A stretch of 64,000 nucleotides of DNA from Mixta theicola (GTDB taxonomy: Bacteria > Pseudomonadota > Gammaproteobacteria > Enterobacterales > Enterobacteriaceae): positions 434,001 through 498,000 of the forward strand of contig NZ_NWUO01000001.1 in assembly GCF_002895925.1 (NCBI RefSeq). Reading direction: 5' to 3'. Under the pieces are notes generated by a model. That model did no database searches, had not been told where the DNA came from, and saw only the letters and a program-made list of their open reading frames with translations. A program made the translations under genes and the position numbers. Positions 9,569 through 18,633 of the stretch are shown here, in pieces (position 1 is the first letter of the stretch; every line of letters starts with the position of its first letter).

Positions 9569-10060
9569 ATGACTATGCAATCGTTAAACGATCTGTTTGT
9601 TCATACTCTAAGCGATGTTTACAGTGCTGAAGTTCAGTTAACCAAGGCACTGCCGAAAATGGCGGAGGCCGCCACTGAAACTAAACTTGTCGAAGGGTTT
9701 AAACAACACCTGGAAGAGACGAAAGGCCATGTTGCCCGTCTGGATGAGGTGATCGCGGCCCTTGATAATGTCGAGATGGAAAGCGTCACCTGCGTGGCGA
9801 TGGAAGGGCTGATCAAGGAAGGCGAGGAGATTATTCAGGAAGTGGAAGAAGGGCCGGTGCGCGATGCAGGCCTGATTGTTGCCGCTCAGAAAGTCGAACA
9901 TTATGAAATTTCCAGCTACGGTTCGCTGATGTCGCTGGCGAAAACCCTGGGCTACGACAATGTTATCTCTATCCTGAAAAATACCCTGGATGAAGAAAAA
10001 GCGACCGATGAGAAACTCACCACGCTGGCTAAGCAGCAGGTTAATCAGCACGCCGCCTGA
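9569..10060 (+). CDS. yciF: YciF/YciE-family ferritin-like stress protein
   Basis: 163-residue four-helix-bundle protein (DUF892 family). It closely follows E. coli YciF: LNDLFVHTLSDVYSAE at the start, HLEETKGHVARLD, and AAQKVEHYEISSYGSL with the Glu/His residues that could bind a di-metal site. E. coli YciF is RpoS-controlled and associated with osmotic/stationary stress; its biochemical role is not settled. The ATG at 9569 follows AGGGAGA at proper spacing, so an upstream in-frame start at 9521 is rejected. It is monocistronic, with its own terminator after it, and is divergent from the MpaB-like gene. Confidence 0.9.
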   Translation: MTMQSLNDLFVHTLSDVYSAEVQLTKALPKMAEAATETKLVEGFKQHLEETKGHVARLDEVIAALDNVEMESVTCVAMEGLIKEGEEIIQEVEEGPVRDAGLIVAAQKVEHYEISSYGSLMSLAKTLGYDNVISILKNTLDEEKATDEKLTTLAKQQVNQHAA

Positions 10061-10114
10061 CGGCGTTGATCATGAAGTGATCTCATTGGGCGTTTTTAAC
10101 AGAGCATGAATGAG

Positions 10115-10144
10115 CCGATCGGTTGGCTGCCGGTCGGTTTTTTT
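10115..10144 (+). terminator. Rho-independent terminator of yciF
   Basis: CCGATCGG and CCGGTCGG form an 8-bp stem (one G-U pair) around a 7-nt loop and are followed at once by seven T residues. It begins 55 bp after the yciF stop. Confidence 0.85.
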
Positions 10145-10333
10145 ATGGGCGCCGTTCCAGCCGCGCGGCTAAACGAGCCGCCCTCCACCACCGCCATAAA
10201 GTTGACCAGGCCGCCTGGCAAATCACCCGCCCTATTTTGCGCGACAGCATTGTGCTGTTGTGTAATATTTTCTGCTCCCTGATGTATGCGCAAGCTGATG
10301 ATGCTTATCATCAAAAAAGAGATGAACGAACGG

Positions 10334-11083
10334 ATGAAAAAGAACATTACCTTAATTACCGGCGGCAGTCGTGGCATCGGGCGCGCCACCGCGCTGACGC
10401 TGGCGGCAAAAGGCCATGCGCTTTGTATCGGCTGGCGCACGCAGCAGGCGCGTGCCGAAGAAGTGGTGGCGATGATCCAACGCGACGGCGGCACAGCGAT
10501 CGCGGTGCAGGCGGATATTGCCGACGAAGAGCAGGTGGTGGCGCTGTTCCGGCAGATCGATCGCGATTTGGGCCTGGTGACCGGGCTGGTGAATAACGCC
10601 GGTATCCTCAGGCAGCAGGCAAGCATCGAGCAGCTGGACGCGCAGCGCATCGCCTCGATATTTGCCACTAATGTCACCGGCAGCTTTATCTGTGCGCGCG
10701 AGGCGGTGAAGCGCATGGCGCTGCGGCACGGCGGCCAGGGCGGCGCCATCGTTAACGTCTCCTCTGCCGCCTCACGGCTTGGCGCGCCCCATGAATATAT
10801 TGACTATGCGGCATCCAAAGGCGCGATCGATACCCTGACGATCGGACTGTCGCTGGAGGTGGCGGCCCAGGGCATTCGCGTTAACGCCGTCAGGCCTGGT
10901 TTGATTTATACCGAGATGCATGCCGACGGCGGCGAGCCAGGACGTGTCGATCGGGTGAAAGAGAATCTGCCGATGAAACGCGGCGGCCAGCCTGAAGAGG
11001 TGGCGCAGGCGATCGCCTGGCTGCTCTCCGATGAGGCCTCCTACGTCACCGGCAGCTTTATCGATCTGGCGGGCGGCAGATAA
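10334..11083 (+). CDS. ygfF: SDR-family oxidoreductase YgfF
   Basis: 249-residue NAD(P)-dependent short-chain dehydrogenase. The Rossmann motif TGGSRGIG is at about residues 8-15, NNAG near 87, the catalytic Ser in NVSSAASRLG near 142, and the Tyr/Lys pair in YIDYAASKG near 155-162. It matches E. coli YgfF over its full length, including the C-terminal SYVTGSFIDLAGG. The physiological substrate is unknown. The start MKKNITLITGG is preferred on homology; an ATG four codons upstream has a closer purine-rich stretch and remains possible. A TAATAT -10-like box lies near 10263. Confidence 0.87.
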   Translation: MKKNITLITGGSRGIGRATALTLAAKGHALCIGWRTQQARAEEVVAMIQRDGGTAIAVQADIADEEQVVALFRQIDRDLGLVTGLVNNAGILRQQASIEQLDAQRIASIFATNVTGSFICAREAVKRMALRHGGQGGAIVNVSSAASRLGAPHEYIDYAASKGAIDTLTIGLSLEVAAQGIRVNAVRPGLIYTEMHADGGEPGRVDRVKENLPMKRGGQPEEVAQAIAWLLSDEASYVTGSFIDLAGGR

Positions 11084-11103
11084 GCAGCCCGGCGAGCAAA
11101 CGT

Positions 11104-11132
11104 AAAAAAACCGCCCCGGTTAAGGGCCGGTT
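11104..11132 (-). terminator. Terminator downstream of bglX
   Basis: Read on the minus strand, ACCG-GCCC pairs with GGGC-GGT around a short loop and is followed by seven T residues. It lies 80 bp beyond the bglX stop, between the convergent ygfF and bglX genes. Confidence 0.7.
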
Positions 11133-11210
11133 CTGAATAGTCTTATCTCACTGCGCCAGGCGTTAAGGCCGCTTTAAAGAGGCAAACGTCTCCTCCCGAA
11201 GGCCCGGCGT

Positions 11211-13508
11211 TTACAGCCAGGTAAATTCCGCATTCTGCGTTCTGACCGAGTCGAGGCCAATCATTACCTTAAATTTGCCCGGCTCAGCCACCTGCTGCAT
11301 CTGCTGGTTCCAGAACTTCAGCGCATCGACATCGATCGGGAAACGTACGGTTTGCGATTCGCCCGCCTTCAGCATAATGCGCCGGAAGCCTTTCAGCTCT
11401 TTTACCGGACGGCTGACGCTGGCGACCTCATCGTTAAGATAAAGCTGCACGACCGTCGCGCCGTCGCGCTTGCCGGTATTGGTCACCGTGACGCTCGCTT
11501 CCACCTTGCCGTTACGCGGCATCGTCGCTGACGACAGCTTCACCGGCGAAACGGTAAAGGTGGTGTAGCTCAGGCCATAGCCGAAGGGAAACAGCGGCCC
11601 ATTGGCGGCGTCGTAGTAGTGCGAAGTGTATTTATTCGGTTTTTCCGGGTTGTAAGGACGGCCGGTCGGCAGATGATTGTAATAGATGGGGATCTGCCCT
11701 ACCGAACGCGGGAAGGAGACCGGCAGCTTGCCGGACGGGTTATAGTCGCCGAACAGCACGTCGGCGATGGCGTTGCCCCCTTCGGTTCCGCTGAACCAGG
11801 TCTCCAGCATCGCATCCGCCTGCTGATACTCATGCACCAGCGCCAGCGGACGACCGTTCATCAGCACCAGCACCAGCGGTTTGCCAGTGGCTTTCAGCGC
11901 CGCCAGCAGCTTCCGCTGGCTTTCCGGCAGCGTCAGATCGGTGCGGCTGGAAGCCTCGTGCGCCATGCCCTGCGCCTCGCCTACCGCGACCACCACCACG
12001 TCCGCTTTTTTCGCCGTCGCCACCGCTTCATCGATCATCTGCTGCGGCGTGCGGCTGTCAACGCTTACCGCCTGCTCATAGAGGTTCAGGAAGGCCTGAA
12101 TGCCTTTGTGATCGGTAATGTTCGCCCCTTTGGCGTACAGCAGCGTCGCCTTATCAGCGATGGCGTTCTTCATGCCCTGCAGCAGGGTAATCGACTGCTT
12201 CGCCACGCCCGCCGCCGACCAGCTGCCCATGATGTCGCGCTGGCTGTCCGCCAGCGGGCCGATCAGCGCAATGGTGCCCGCTTTCTGCAGCGGCAGCGTC
12301 TCCAGTCGGTTTTTCAGCAGCACTATGCTTTTACGCGCCACGTCGCGCGCATCTTCACGGTGCAAACGGCTTTCCGCATTGGTGTCCGCCGGATCGCTGC
12401 CCTTCGGCCCAAGGTGGCTGTAGGGATCGTTAAACAGCCCCATATCATATTTCACGTTCAGCACGTGACGCGCCGCGTCGTCGATCTCCGCCTTTGTCAC
12501 CACGCCGCGCTTCACCAGCCCCGGCAGATATTTGCTGTAGTATTCGTCGCCCATGCTCATATCGATGCCGGACTTCAGCGCCAGCCGCACCGCATCCTCA
12601 GGATCGCTGGCGACGCCGTGTTTGATTAGCTCTTTAATCGCGCCGTGATCGCTGATAGTAATGCCTTTGAATTTCCACTGGTCGCGCAGCAGATCTTTCA
12701 GCAGCCAGCTATTGGCGGTGGCCGGTACGCCGTTGATGGAGTTCAGGGAAACCATCACCCCGCCGCTGCCCGCGTCCAGCGAGGCTTTATATGGCGGCAT
12801 ATAATCCTGGAACATGCGCTGCGGGCTCATATCCACGGTGTTGTAGTCGCGCCCGCCCTCAATAGCGCCATACAGCGCGAAGTGCTTAACGCTGGTCATC
12901 AGCGAATAGCGATCCGCCGGGCTTTTGCCCTGCATCGCCGCGACCATCGTGCCGCCCATTTTCGCGGTCAGCCAGGTATCTTCGCCAAAGCCTTCCGAGC
13001 CGCGGCCCCAGCGCGGTTCGCGCGTGACGTCCACCATCGGCGCCCAGGTCATATTCAGGCCATCGTCCGCCGCCTCAAATGCCGACACGCGCCCCACGCG
13101 CGCCACCGCATCGGTATCCCAGCTGGAGGCCAGCCCTAACGGGATCGGAAAAATGGTGCGCTGTCCATGCACCACGTCATAGGCGAAAAACAGTGGAATT
13201 TTCAGGCGGCTTAGCTGCATCACCTGATCCTGCATCGCACGAATATCGGGACGGGTAACGGTATTAAAGATCGCGCCGACCTGGCCGCGCCTGATCATCT
13301 CGCGAATCTCTTCTTTCGGGTTGTCCGGCCCGACGCTGATCAGCCGCAGCTGACCAATTTTTTCATCCAGCGTCATTTTCGCCAGCAGATCGGTAACAAA
13401 CGCATCGCGCGCCTCTGGCGTCATACGATGTGGGCCGAAAAGATCGTCAGCGAAGGCGGGCTGCACCGCCAGGGAAACAGCGAGACTCAGGGAGTAAATC
13501 CATTTCAT
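11211..13508 (-). CDS. bglX: Periplasmic beta-glucosidase BglX (GH3)
   Basis: GH3 exo-beta-glucosidase of 765 residues, hydrolysing beta-linked glucosides in the periplasm. A signal peptide covers about residues 1-20 (MKWIYSLSLAVSLAVQPAFA). The N-terminal TIM-like domain contains the nucleophile Asp in GITISDHGAI near residue 287 and the KHFALYG substrate loop near 206. The C-terminal domains include the GH3 C-domain (VVAVGEAQGMAHEASSRTDL) and a fibronectin-III-like end (TNTGKRDGATVVQLYL). Length equals E. coli BglX (765). It is divergent from dld, as in E. coli, with which it shares a 157-bp intergenic region. Confidence 0.96.
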   Translation of the reverse strand: MKWIYSLSLAVSLAVQPAFADDLFGPHRMTPEARDAFVTDLLAKMTLDEKIGQLRLISVGPDNPKEEIREMIRRGQVGAIFNTVTRPDIRAMQDQVMQLSRLKIPLFFAYDVVHGQRTIFPIPLGLASSWDTDAVARVGRVSAFEAADDGLNMTWAPMVDVTREPRWGRGSEGFGEDTWLTAKMGGTMVAAMQGKSPADRYSLMTSVKHFALYGAIEGGRDYNTVDMSPQRMFQDYMPPYKASLDAGSGGVMVSLNSINGVPATANSWLLKDLLRDQWKFKGITISDHGAIKELIKHGVASDPEDAVRLALKSGIDMSMGDEYYSKYLPGLVKRGVVTKAEIDDAARHVLNVKYDMGLFNDPYSHLGPKGSDPADTNAESRLHREDARDVARKSIVLLKNRLETLPLQKAGTIALIGPLADSQRDIMGSWSAAGVAKQSITLLQGMKNAIADKATLLYAKGANITDHKGIQAFLNLYEQAVSVDSRTPQQMIDEAVATAKKADVVVVAVGEAQGMAHEASSRTDLTLPESQRKLLAALKATGKPLVLVLMNGRPLALVHEYQQADAMLETWFSGTEGGNAIADVLFGDYNPSGKLPVSFPRSVGQIPIYYNHLPTGRPYNPEKPNKYTSHYYDAANGPLFPFGYGLSYTTFTVSPVKLSSATMPRNGKVEASVTVTNTGKRDGATVVQLYLNDEVASVSRPVKELKGFRRIMLKAGESQTVRFPIDVDALKFWNQQMQQVAEPGKFKVMIGLDSVRTQNAEFTWL

Positions 13509-13665
13509 CAGATTGGGCTCTCAACAAAAACGCGGGACGGATTTTATAGTGTTACAGCAATAAGATAGCTACAGTGTGCCACAGGAAGAGAATAGCAGGT
13601 AGTTTTGCCGTTAAACGCTTTTGTGTCTGAACTGCTACAGTAAATTCGACCCATATAACAGGACA

Positions 13666-15411
13666 ATGGATATGCACCCTCATACTCACTCTGCCAGTCA
13701 AACCCTGATTAATGAACTGCGTCGCATCGTTGGCGGCAGCCATTTGCTGACCGATCCGCGTAAAACCGAACGCTATCGCAAAGGCTTCCGCTCCGGTCAG
13801 GGCGAGGCGCTGGCGGTGGTTTTTCCCGGTTCGCTGCTGGAGCTGTGGCGCGTGCTGAAGGCCGCGGTGGCGGCGGATAAAATTATTCTGATGCAGGCGG
13901 CCAATACCGGGCTGACCGAAGGCTCGACGCCGAACGGCAACGATTACGACCGCGAGATCGTTATTATCAGCACCCTGCGCATGGACCGCATTCAGCTGCT
14001 GGATAAGGGCAAGCAGGTGCTGGCGTTTCCCGGCAGTACGCTGTTTCAGCTGGAGAAGATGCTTAAGCCGCTGGGACGCGAGCCGCATTCGGTAATCGGC
14101 TCCTCCTGCATCGGCGCCTCGATTCTTGGCGGCGTCTGCAATAACTCCGGCGGCGCGCTGGTGAAACGCGGCCCGGCCTATACCGAAATGGCGCTCTATG
14201 CCCAGCTGGATGAACAGGGGCAGCTGAAGCTGGTTAACCATCTGGGGATTGAGCTTGGCAGCACGCCGGAGCAGATCCTCGGTCGGCTGGATGATGAGGC
14301 CTGGCGCGAGAGCGACGTGCGCTACGATGCCCGCCAGGCGTCCGATCATAACTATGTCGAGCGCGTGCGCGACGTAGAGGCGGATACGCCGTCGCGCTTT
14401 AACGCCGACGCCAGTCGCCTGTATGAAGCCTCCGGCTGCGCCGGTAAGCTGGCGGTATTCGCCGTGCGGCTGGATACCTTCGAGGCGGAGAAAAAGCAGC
14501 AGGTGTTCTACATCGGCAGCAACGATACGGCGGCGCTGGAGGATATTCGCCGCCATATTCTCGCCCATTTCAACAACCTGCCGGTGGCGGGCGAATATAT
14601 GCACCGCGATATGTATGACATCGCTGAAAAGTACGGGAAGGACACCTTTATTATGATCGACCGGCTGGGCACCGATAAGATGCCGCGCTTCTTTACCTTA
14701 AAAGGGCGTATCGATGCCATGCTGAGCCATATTCCGCTGTTCCGCCCGCACTTTACCGACCGGATGCTGCAAAAGCTGAGCGCCCTGTTCCCCACCCATC
14801 TGCCCAAACGGATGAAAACCTGGCGCGATCGCTATGAGCATCATCTGATGCTGAAAATGTCCGGCGACGGCGTGGAGGAAGCGCGTCAGTTTCTGAAGGA
14901 TTTTTTCCGCGAGGGCGGCGGCGACTATTTTGAATGTACTGATGAAGAGGGATCGAAAGCCTTTTTACATCGCTTTGCCGCTGCCGGTGCGGCGGTGCGC
15001 TACCACGCGGCGCATCATAATGAAGTAGAAGATATTCTGGCGCTGGATATTGCGCTGCGCCGTAACGATCGCGACTGGTTTGAGAAGCTGCCGCCGGAGT
15101 TTGACGATAAGCTGACGCATCGCCTCTATTATGGTCACTTTATGTGTCACGTTTTCCATCAGGATTATATCGTGAAGAAAGGCGTGGACGCGCACGCGCT
15201 GAAAGAGCGGATGCTGGCGATCTTAAACCAGCGCGGCGCGGAATATCCGGCGGAGCATAATGTCGGCCATCTTTATCAGGCGAAGCCGCAGATGAAAGCC
15301 TTTTATCAACAGCTCGATCCGACCAATAGCTTTAACCCTGGCATCGGTAAAACCAGCAAACGCAAGCAGTGGGCCGACTGCGGCTGCGACTCGCACCACC
15401 CGACCGAATAA
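13666..15411 (+). CDS. dld: Quinone-dependent D-lactate dehydrogenase
   Basis: Peripheral membrane flavoprotein oxidising D-lactate to pyruvate and passing electrons to quinone. 581 residues (E. coli 571). The N-terminal FAD-binding PCMH domain includes MQAANTGLTEGSTPNG near residue 85 and the SSCIGASILGGVCNNSGG stretch near 145. The central membrane-binding domain is rich in Arg/Lys (FPTHLPKRMKTWRDRYEHH). The ATG at 13666 is preceded by CAGGA; an in-frame upstream start at 13621 lacks one and is rejected. The neighbourhood bglX-dld-pbpG is the E. coli order, interrupted here by mscS and a GNAT gene. Confidence 0.96.
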   Translation: MDMHPHTHSASQTLINELRRIVGGSHLLTDPRKTERYRKGFRSGQGEALAVVFPGSLLELWRVLKAAVAADKIILMQAANTGLTEGSTPNGNDYDREIVIISTLRMDRIQLLDKGKQVLAFPGSTLFQLEKMLKPLGREPHSVIGSSCIGASILGGVCNNSGGALVKRGPAYTEMALYAQLDEQGQLKLVNHLGIELGSTPEQILGRLDDEAWRESDVRYDARQASDHNYVERVRDVEADTPSRFNADASRLYEASGCAGKLAVFAVRLDTFEAEKKQQVFYIGSNDTAALEDIRRHILAHFNNLPVAGEYMHRDMYDIAEKYGKDTFIMIDRLGTDKMPRFFTLKGRIDAMLSHIPLFRPHFTDRMLQKLSALFPTHLPKRMKTWRDRYEHHLMLKMSGDGVEEARQFLKDFFREGGGDYFECTDEEGSKAFLHRFAAAGAAVRYHAAHHNEVEDILALDIALRRNDRDWFEKLPPEFDDKLTHRLYYGHFMCHVFHQDYIVKKGVDAHALKERMLAILNQRGAEYPAEHNVGHLYQAKPQMKAFYQQLDPTNSFNPGIGKTSKRKQWADCGCDSHHPTE

Positions 15412-15413
15412 TC

Positions 15414-15451
15414 AGAAGGGCCGCCGTTACCCTACGAAAGGCGGCCCTTCT
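15414..15451. terminator. Strong bidirectional hairpin between dld and the MscS gene
   Basis: A perfect 12-bp stem, AGAAGGGCCGCC / GGCGGCCCTTCT, with a 14-nt loop, sits between two convergent genes and ends 5 bp before the mscS stop. There is no T-tract on either side, so termination efficiency is inferred from stem strength and position. Confidence 0.6.
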
Positions 15452-15456
15452 GCGGC

Positions 15457-17898
15457 TTAGCTCTGCGGCGGATTTTTCACGACCGTCTCACCATTCTTCT
15501 GCTCGATAATCATGGTCTGCGGACGCGACAGGACAATGCCCTCTTTGCGCAGGCGCGTCAGAATATCGAACAGCAGATCGCTTTTCGCGCCGGCAATTTG
15601 CCGTTGATTAGAGACGTTGCCGGTCACGCTCAGCACAATGCCCTGCGGCGTAAGATCCTTGAAGCTTACCGACGGCTCCGGCGTCTCCAGGATGCGCTCG
15701 TTTTCGTTATACACCGCCAGTAAAATCTCCCGTACCTGCACCGGATCAATATCCAGCGGGAAGGTCAGCGTAATGGTGGCTACGCCCTGGGCATTGCCCA
15801 TAGTGGCGTTACGCACGTTCTGCGAAATCAGCTGCGAGTTCGGCACGATCACCGTGGATTTGTCGCCCAGCTGGATCTCCGTGGCGCGCACGTTAATGCG
15901 GCGAATATCGCCTTCGATACCGCTAATGCTTACCAGGTCGCCCACTTTAACCGGGCGCTCGGTCAGCAGGATCAGGCCGGAGATAAAGTTTTTAACAATC
16001 TCCTGCAGACCAAAACCGATACCCACCGACAGGGCGCTGACAATCCATGCCAGCTTGTTCCACTGCACGCCCATGGTAGAGAGCGTCAGCAAAATAATCA
16101 GCACATAGCCGATATTGCTGAACAGCGTCACCAGCGAAACGCGCATGCCGGTATCCATGGTGGTTTTTGGCAGAAAATCGTTATCCAGCCAGCGGCGCAC
16201 CGAGCGCAGCACATAAATACCGATCGCCATGCACAGCAGCGCGTTGACCAGATGCGCAGGGACGATATTCAGCGACTCCAGCCCTTTGCCGCCCCAGAAT
16301 TCCACCGCCTTTTGCAGCAGCTCAATCGGCGTCGACGTGCCGAAGGTGCCGTTCAGGAGCGCCACCACCGCAAACAGCAGCAGGAGAGTTTTGCCCAGCG
16401 CCGACAGCAGCAGCGCCGCCTGCGACAGATGACGTTCATCAATGTTCAGCGAAGTTTGTAACTGCTTACCGGTCGGGCTATTTACCGACAGCAGCGTTTC
16501 GCAGCCGTCGCTGACCAGATGGCTGAGGAAGTAGAAGGCACCGCTGACGATACCCAGCCAGATCAGCTCATAGCTGAGGAAGCGCGCCAGGGTAACGTAG
16601 CCGATAATCAGCGACAGCATGATCGCCAGCCCGATAAACGTAATCGCCATCTGAATCAGGCCGACCAGCGTGGATTTCACCTCTGGCGTCTGCTTTTCCT
16701 GCGCCAGTCTGCGGCGCACGCGGCTGGAGCGGAAGCTGATGGAGAGCGCGGTAGCGCCGACCAGCAGCGCCGTCATGCCGTTTGCCAGAATGGTGGTGCC
16801 GACGCTGGTGCCAACGGTGGTGTTCAGCGCTTCCAGCGTCTGGAATATAAAGACCAGAGAAGCGGTCAGCGGCGGATAAGGCTTCAGCGCCTGCGCCACC
16901 TCGTTGGAAATAGCCGGCAGACGCCATGACGGACGGCGCGTCGAAAGAAAAGCGCGTCCCAGCCCGGCAATCAGGCCGCAGAATACGCTGAGCTGCACCA
17001 GGCGATCGACAAAGCCCTGCACATCATCAGAAACTTCCTCGCGGCGGGTAAACGCCTGGTCAAAAAAGTTAAACGCCAGCACCACCGCCACCAGCGTGGT
17101 TAAGGCGATCGCCGCCGCCAGGAAGCTGCGCCGCATACGCCCTTCCGGCAGCTTGTTAATACTAATCCAGGCGAGGAACTCTTCCCCGTAGCGACGGCCC
17201 AGCGTAGCGACAAGCACCGCCGCAACCAGCCATAAAATCGTGCCGATCCGCCAGCCTGGTTCCCACGCCAGCGCCACGGAATCCGCTAGCTCGTCGCGAA
17301 AGTTGGCCAGCTTATCGCCATCCCTCTGCTGCATGCCAAACAGCGGTGCCCAGAAGCGCGGGCCGAAAATACTGCCGGAGTTCAGCGCCAGCTGGGTTTT
17401 CAGATTGTTGCGCCGCAGGTTAACGATCTGCGCGCTGAGATTAAGCGATCCGCTTTTGATCGCCTCCGTCTGTTTAATCTGCTCGTCCAGCTTTTGCTTT
17501 TGGTTTTCCAGCGAGCTGCGCTTGCGGGTGACTTCCGGCGTCTCTTTCACTTCGCTGTCCGCTTTTGGCGCCGGGCCTAATACCGCCAGCTGCGCCATGA
17601 GCTGTTGACGCTGCGGGATCAGCGCCTGCCCCAGCGTATCGGCATTGCCCGACAGCTCCAGCGCCATGTCGTTCAGCTGGGAAAGCTGCGCGTCATTGGT
17701 TTCGCCGGAAACCTGTCCTTTAATTTTATCGAGGATTTTTTGCATCTTCGGCAGTTCAACCGCAGCATTCACTTTTACCACGGCCTCTTCACCTGCCGCC
17801 GCACTATCTTCAGCGTTATCCGCCGCGTGAATGCCGAACGGCGCCAGTACCAGCAGCGCCAGCAGGCTCGCCCGCATTAATCGTAACCACTTTGACAT
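15457..17898 (-). CDS. DUF3772 / MscS-family mechanosensitive channel
   Basis: Large inner-membrane channel of about 813 residues. A signal peptide (residues 1-26, ending HAA) precedes a periplasmic coiled-coil region (LENQKQKLDEQIKQTEAI), DUF3772-like. About ten membrane segments follow between residues 210 and 660. The pore helix and MscS beta domain are at the C-terminus: LSVGIGFGLQEIVKNFISGLILL, then VKVGDLVSISGIEG and VIVPNSQLISQ. Such channels release solutes under hypo-osmotic shock. It is not E. coli MscK, MscM or YbiO by length. The chosen start gives a clean signal peptide; an upstream in-frame ATG at 17991 would add 31 atypical residues. Confidence 0.85.
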   Translation of the reverse strand: MSKWLRLMRASLLALLVLAPFGIHAADNAEDSAAAGEEAVVKVNAAVELPKMQKILDKIKGQVSGETNDAQLSQLNDMALELSGNADTLGQALIPQRQQLMAQLAVLGPAPKADSEVKETPEVTRKRSSLENQKQKLDEQIKQTEAIKSGSLNLSAQIVNLRRNNLKTQLALNSGSIFGPRFWAPLFGMQQRDGDKLANFRDELADSVALAWEPGWRIGTILWLVAAVLVATLGRRYGEEFLAWISINKLPEGRMRRSFLAAAIALTTLVAVVLAFNFFDQAFTRREEVSDDVQGFVDRLVQLSVFCGLIAGLGRAFLSTRRPSWRLPAISNEVAQALKPYPPLTASLVFIFQTLEALNTTVGTSVGTTILANGMTALLVGATALSISFRSSRVRRRLAQEKQTPEVKSTLVGLIQMAITFIGLAIMLSLIIGYVTLARFLSYELIWLGIVSGAFYFLSHLVSDGCETLLSVNSPTGKQLQTSLNIDERHLSQAALLLSALGKTLLLLFAVVALLNGTFGTSTPIELLQKAVEFWGGKGLESLNIVPAHLVNALLCMAIGIYVLRSVRRWLDNDFLPKTTMDTGMRVSLVTLFSNIGYVLIILLTLSTMGVQWNKLAWIVSALSVGIGFGLQEIVKNFISGLILLTERPVKVGDLVSISGIEGDIRRINVRATEIQLGDKSTVIVPNSQLISQNVRNATMGNAQGVATITLTFPLDIDPVQVREILLAVYNENERILETPEPSVSFKDLTPQGIVLSVTGNVSNQRQIAGAKSDLLFDILTRLRKEGIVLSRPQTMIIEQKNGETVVKNPPQS

Positions 17899-18086
17899 CG
17901 AAGGTCGTTCCACTCTGTTTCTGTTCCACGGCCTCGCCGCGATCGCGCGCCAGTTTATGCTTTTGCCTGACGCTTCACTATAGGAAAGCATGAAGAAAAT
18001 TCGTACTTTATGGATAAGAATTTGTTATGAAACGCAACGACGCGCCTGTGTCAAAGTAGGACTTTCACCGGCTATAAGGAAAAATT

Positions 18087-18629
18087 ATGTCGAAGAGAGC
18101 CGAACCACTGCTGATTCGTGCTGCCGGCGCGGCGGACATTGCCGCTATCGCTGAAATTTACGCCTGGCATGTGCAGTATGGCTGCGCCTCTTTTGAGGAA
18201 ACGCCGCCCGATGAGGCGGAAATGCACGCCCGTTTGTTAAAGGTGCAGGCGCTGGAAATGCCATATCTGGTCGCAGAGCAGGCGGGCCGCATTATGGGCT
18301 TTAGCTATGCCTCGCCTTATCGTCCGCGTCCTGCTTACCGCTATAGCGTGGAGGAATCGATCTATCTGGCGCATGACGTGGCGGGACGCGGCATCGGCAG
18401 CGCCCTGCTGGCGGCGCTGATTGCGCGCTGTGAACAGGGCCCCTGGCAGCAGATGCTGGCGGTGATCGGCAACGGTGAGCAAAATATCGGCTCGCTGAAG
18501 TTACATCTCAGGCTGGGATTCCGCCAGGTCGGCATATTAAAAGAGATAGGATTTAAGCATGGCGCCTGGCGCGACACGCTGATTATGCAGCGCGCGCTCT
18601 CCTCCGCTGCCCGCGCAGCGGAGGAGTAA
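18087..18629 (+). CDS. GNAT N-acetyltransferase (Pat/MddA-like)
   Basis: 180-residue acetyl-CoA-dependent transferase resembling phosphinothricin acetyltransferase and E. coli MddA (methionine sulfoximine/sulfone acetyltransferase). Visible family features are IAEIYAWHVQYGCASFEE (residues 22-39), the acetyl-CoA loop VAGRGIGSALLAALI near 98-112, and the LGFRQVGILKEIGFKHGAWRD end. It likely detoxifies small amine compounds, but the substrate is not shown. It ends 4 bp from the convergent pbpG stop, and its last codons form one arm of a strong hairpin. Confidence 0.82.
   Translation: MSKRAEPLLIRAAGAADIAAIAEIYAWHVQYGCASFEETPPDEAEMHARLLKVQALEMPYLVAEQAGRIMGFSYASPYRPRPAYRYSVEESIYLAHDVAGRGIGSALLAALIARCEQGPWQQMLAVIGNGEQNIGSLKLHLRLGFRQVGILKEIGFKHGAWRDTLIMQRALSSAARAAEE
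18599..18626. repeat. Perfect 12-bp hairpin inside the 3' coding end of the GNAT gene
   Basis: CTCCTCCGCTGC and GCAGCGGAGGAG pair perfectly around CCGC; the TAA stop follows directly. It encodes the C-terminal SSAARAAEE. Given the 4-bp gap to pbpG, it is placed to act as a two-way terminator for both convergent genes. No T-tract follows. Confidence 0.55.
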
Positions 18630-18633
18630 AGCG

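Noticed and set aside
11619-12629. A 336-codon frame antisense to bglX
   Set aside because: Arg/His-rich composition typical of the opposite strand of a GC-rich gene; bglX is complete and conserved.
13552-14604. A 350-codon frame antisense to dld
   Set aside because: Opposite-strand shadow of a well-conserved gene; no ribosome site or recognisable domain.
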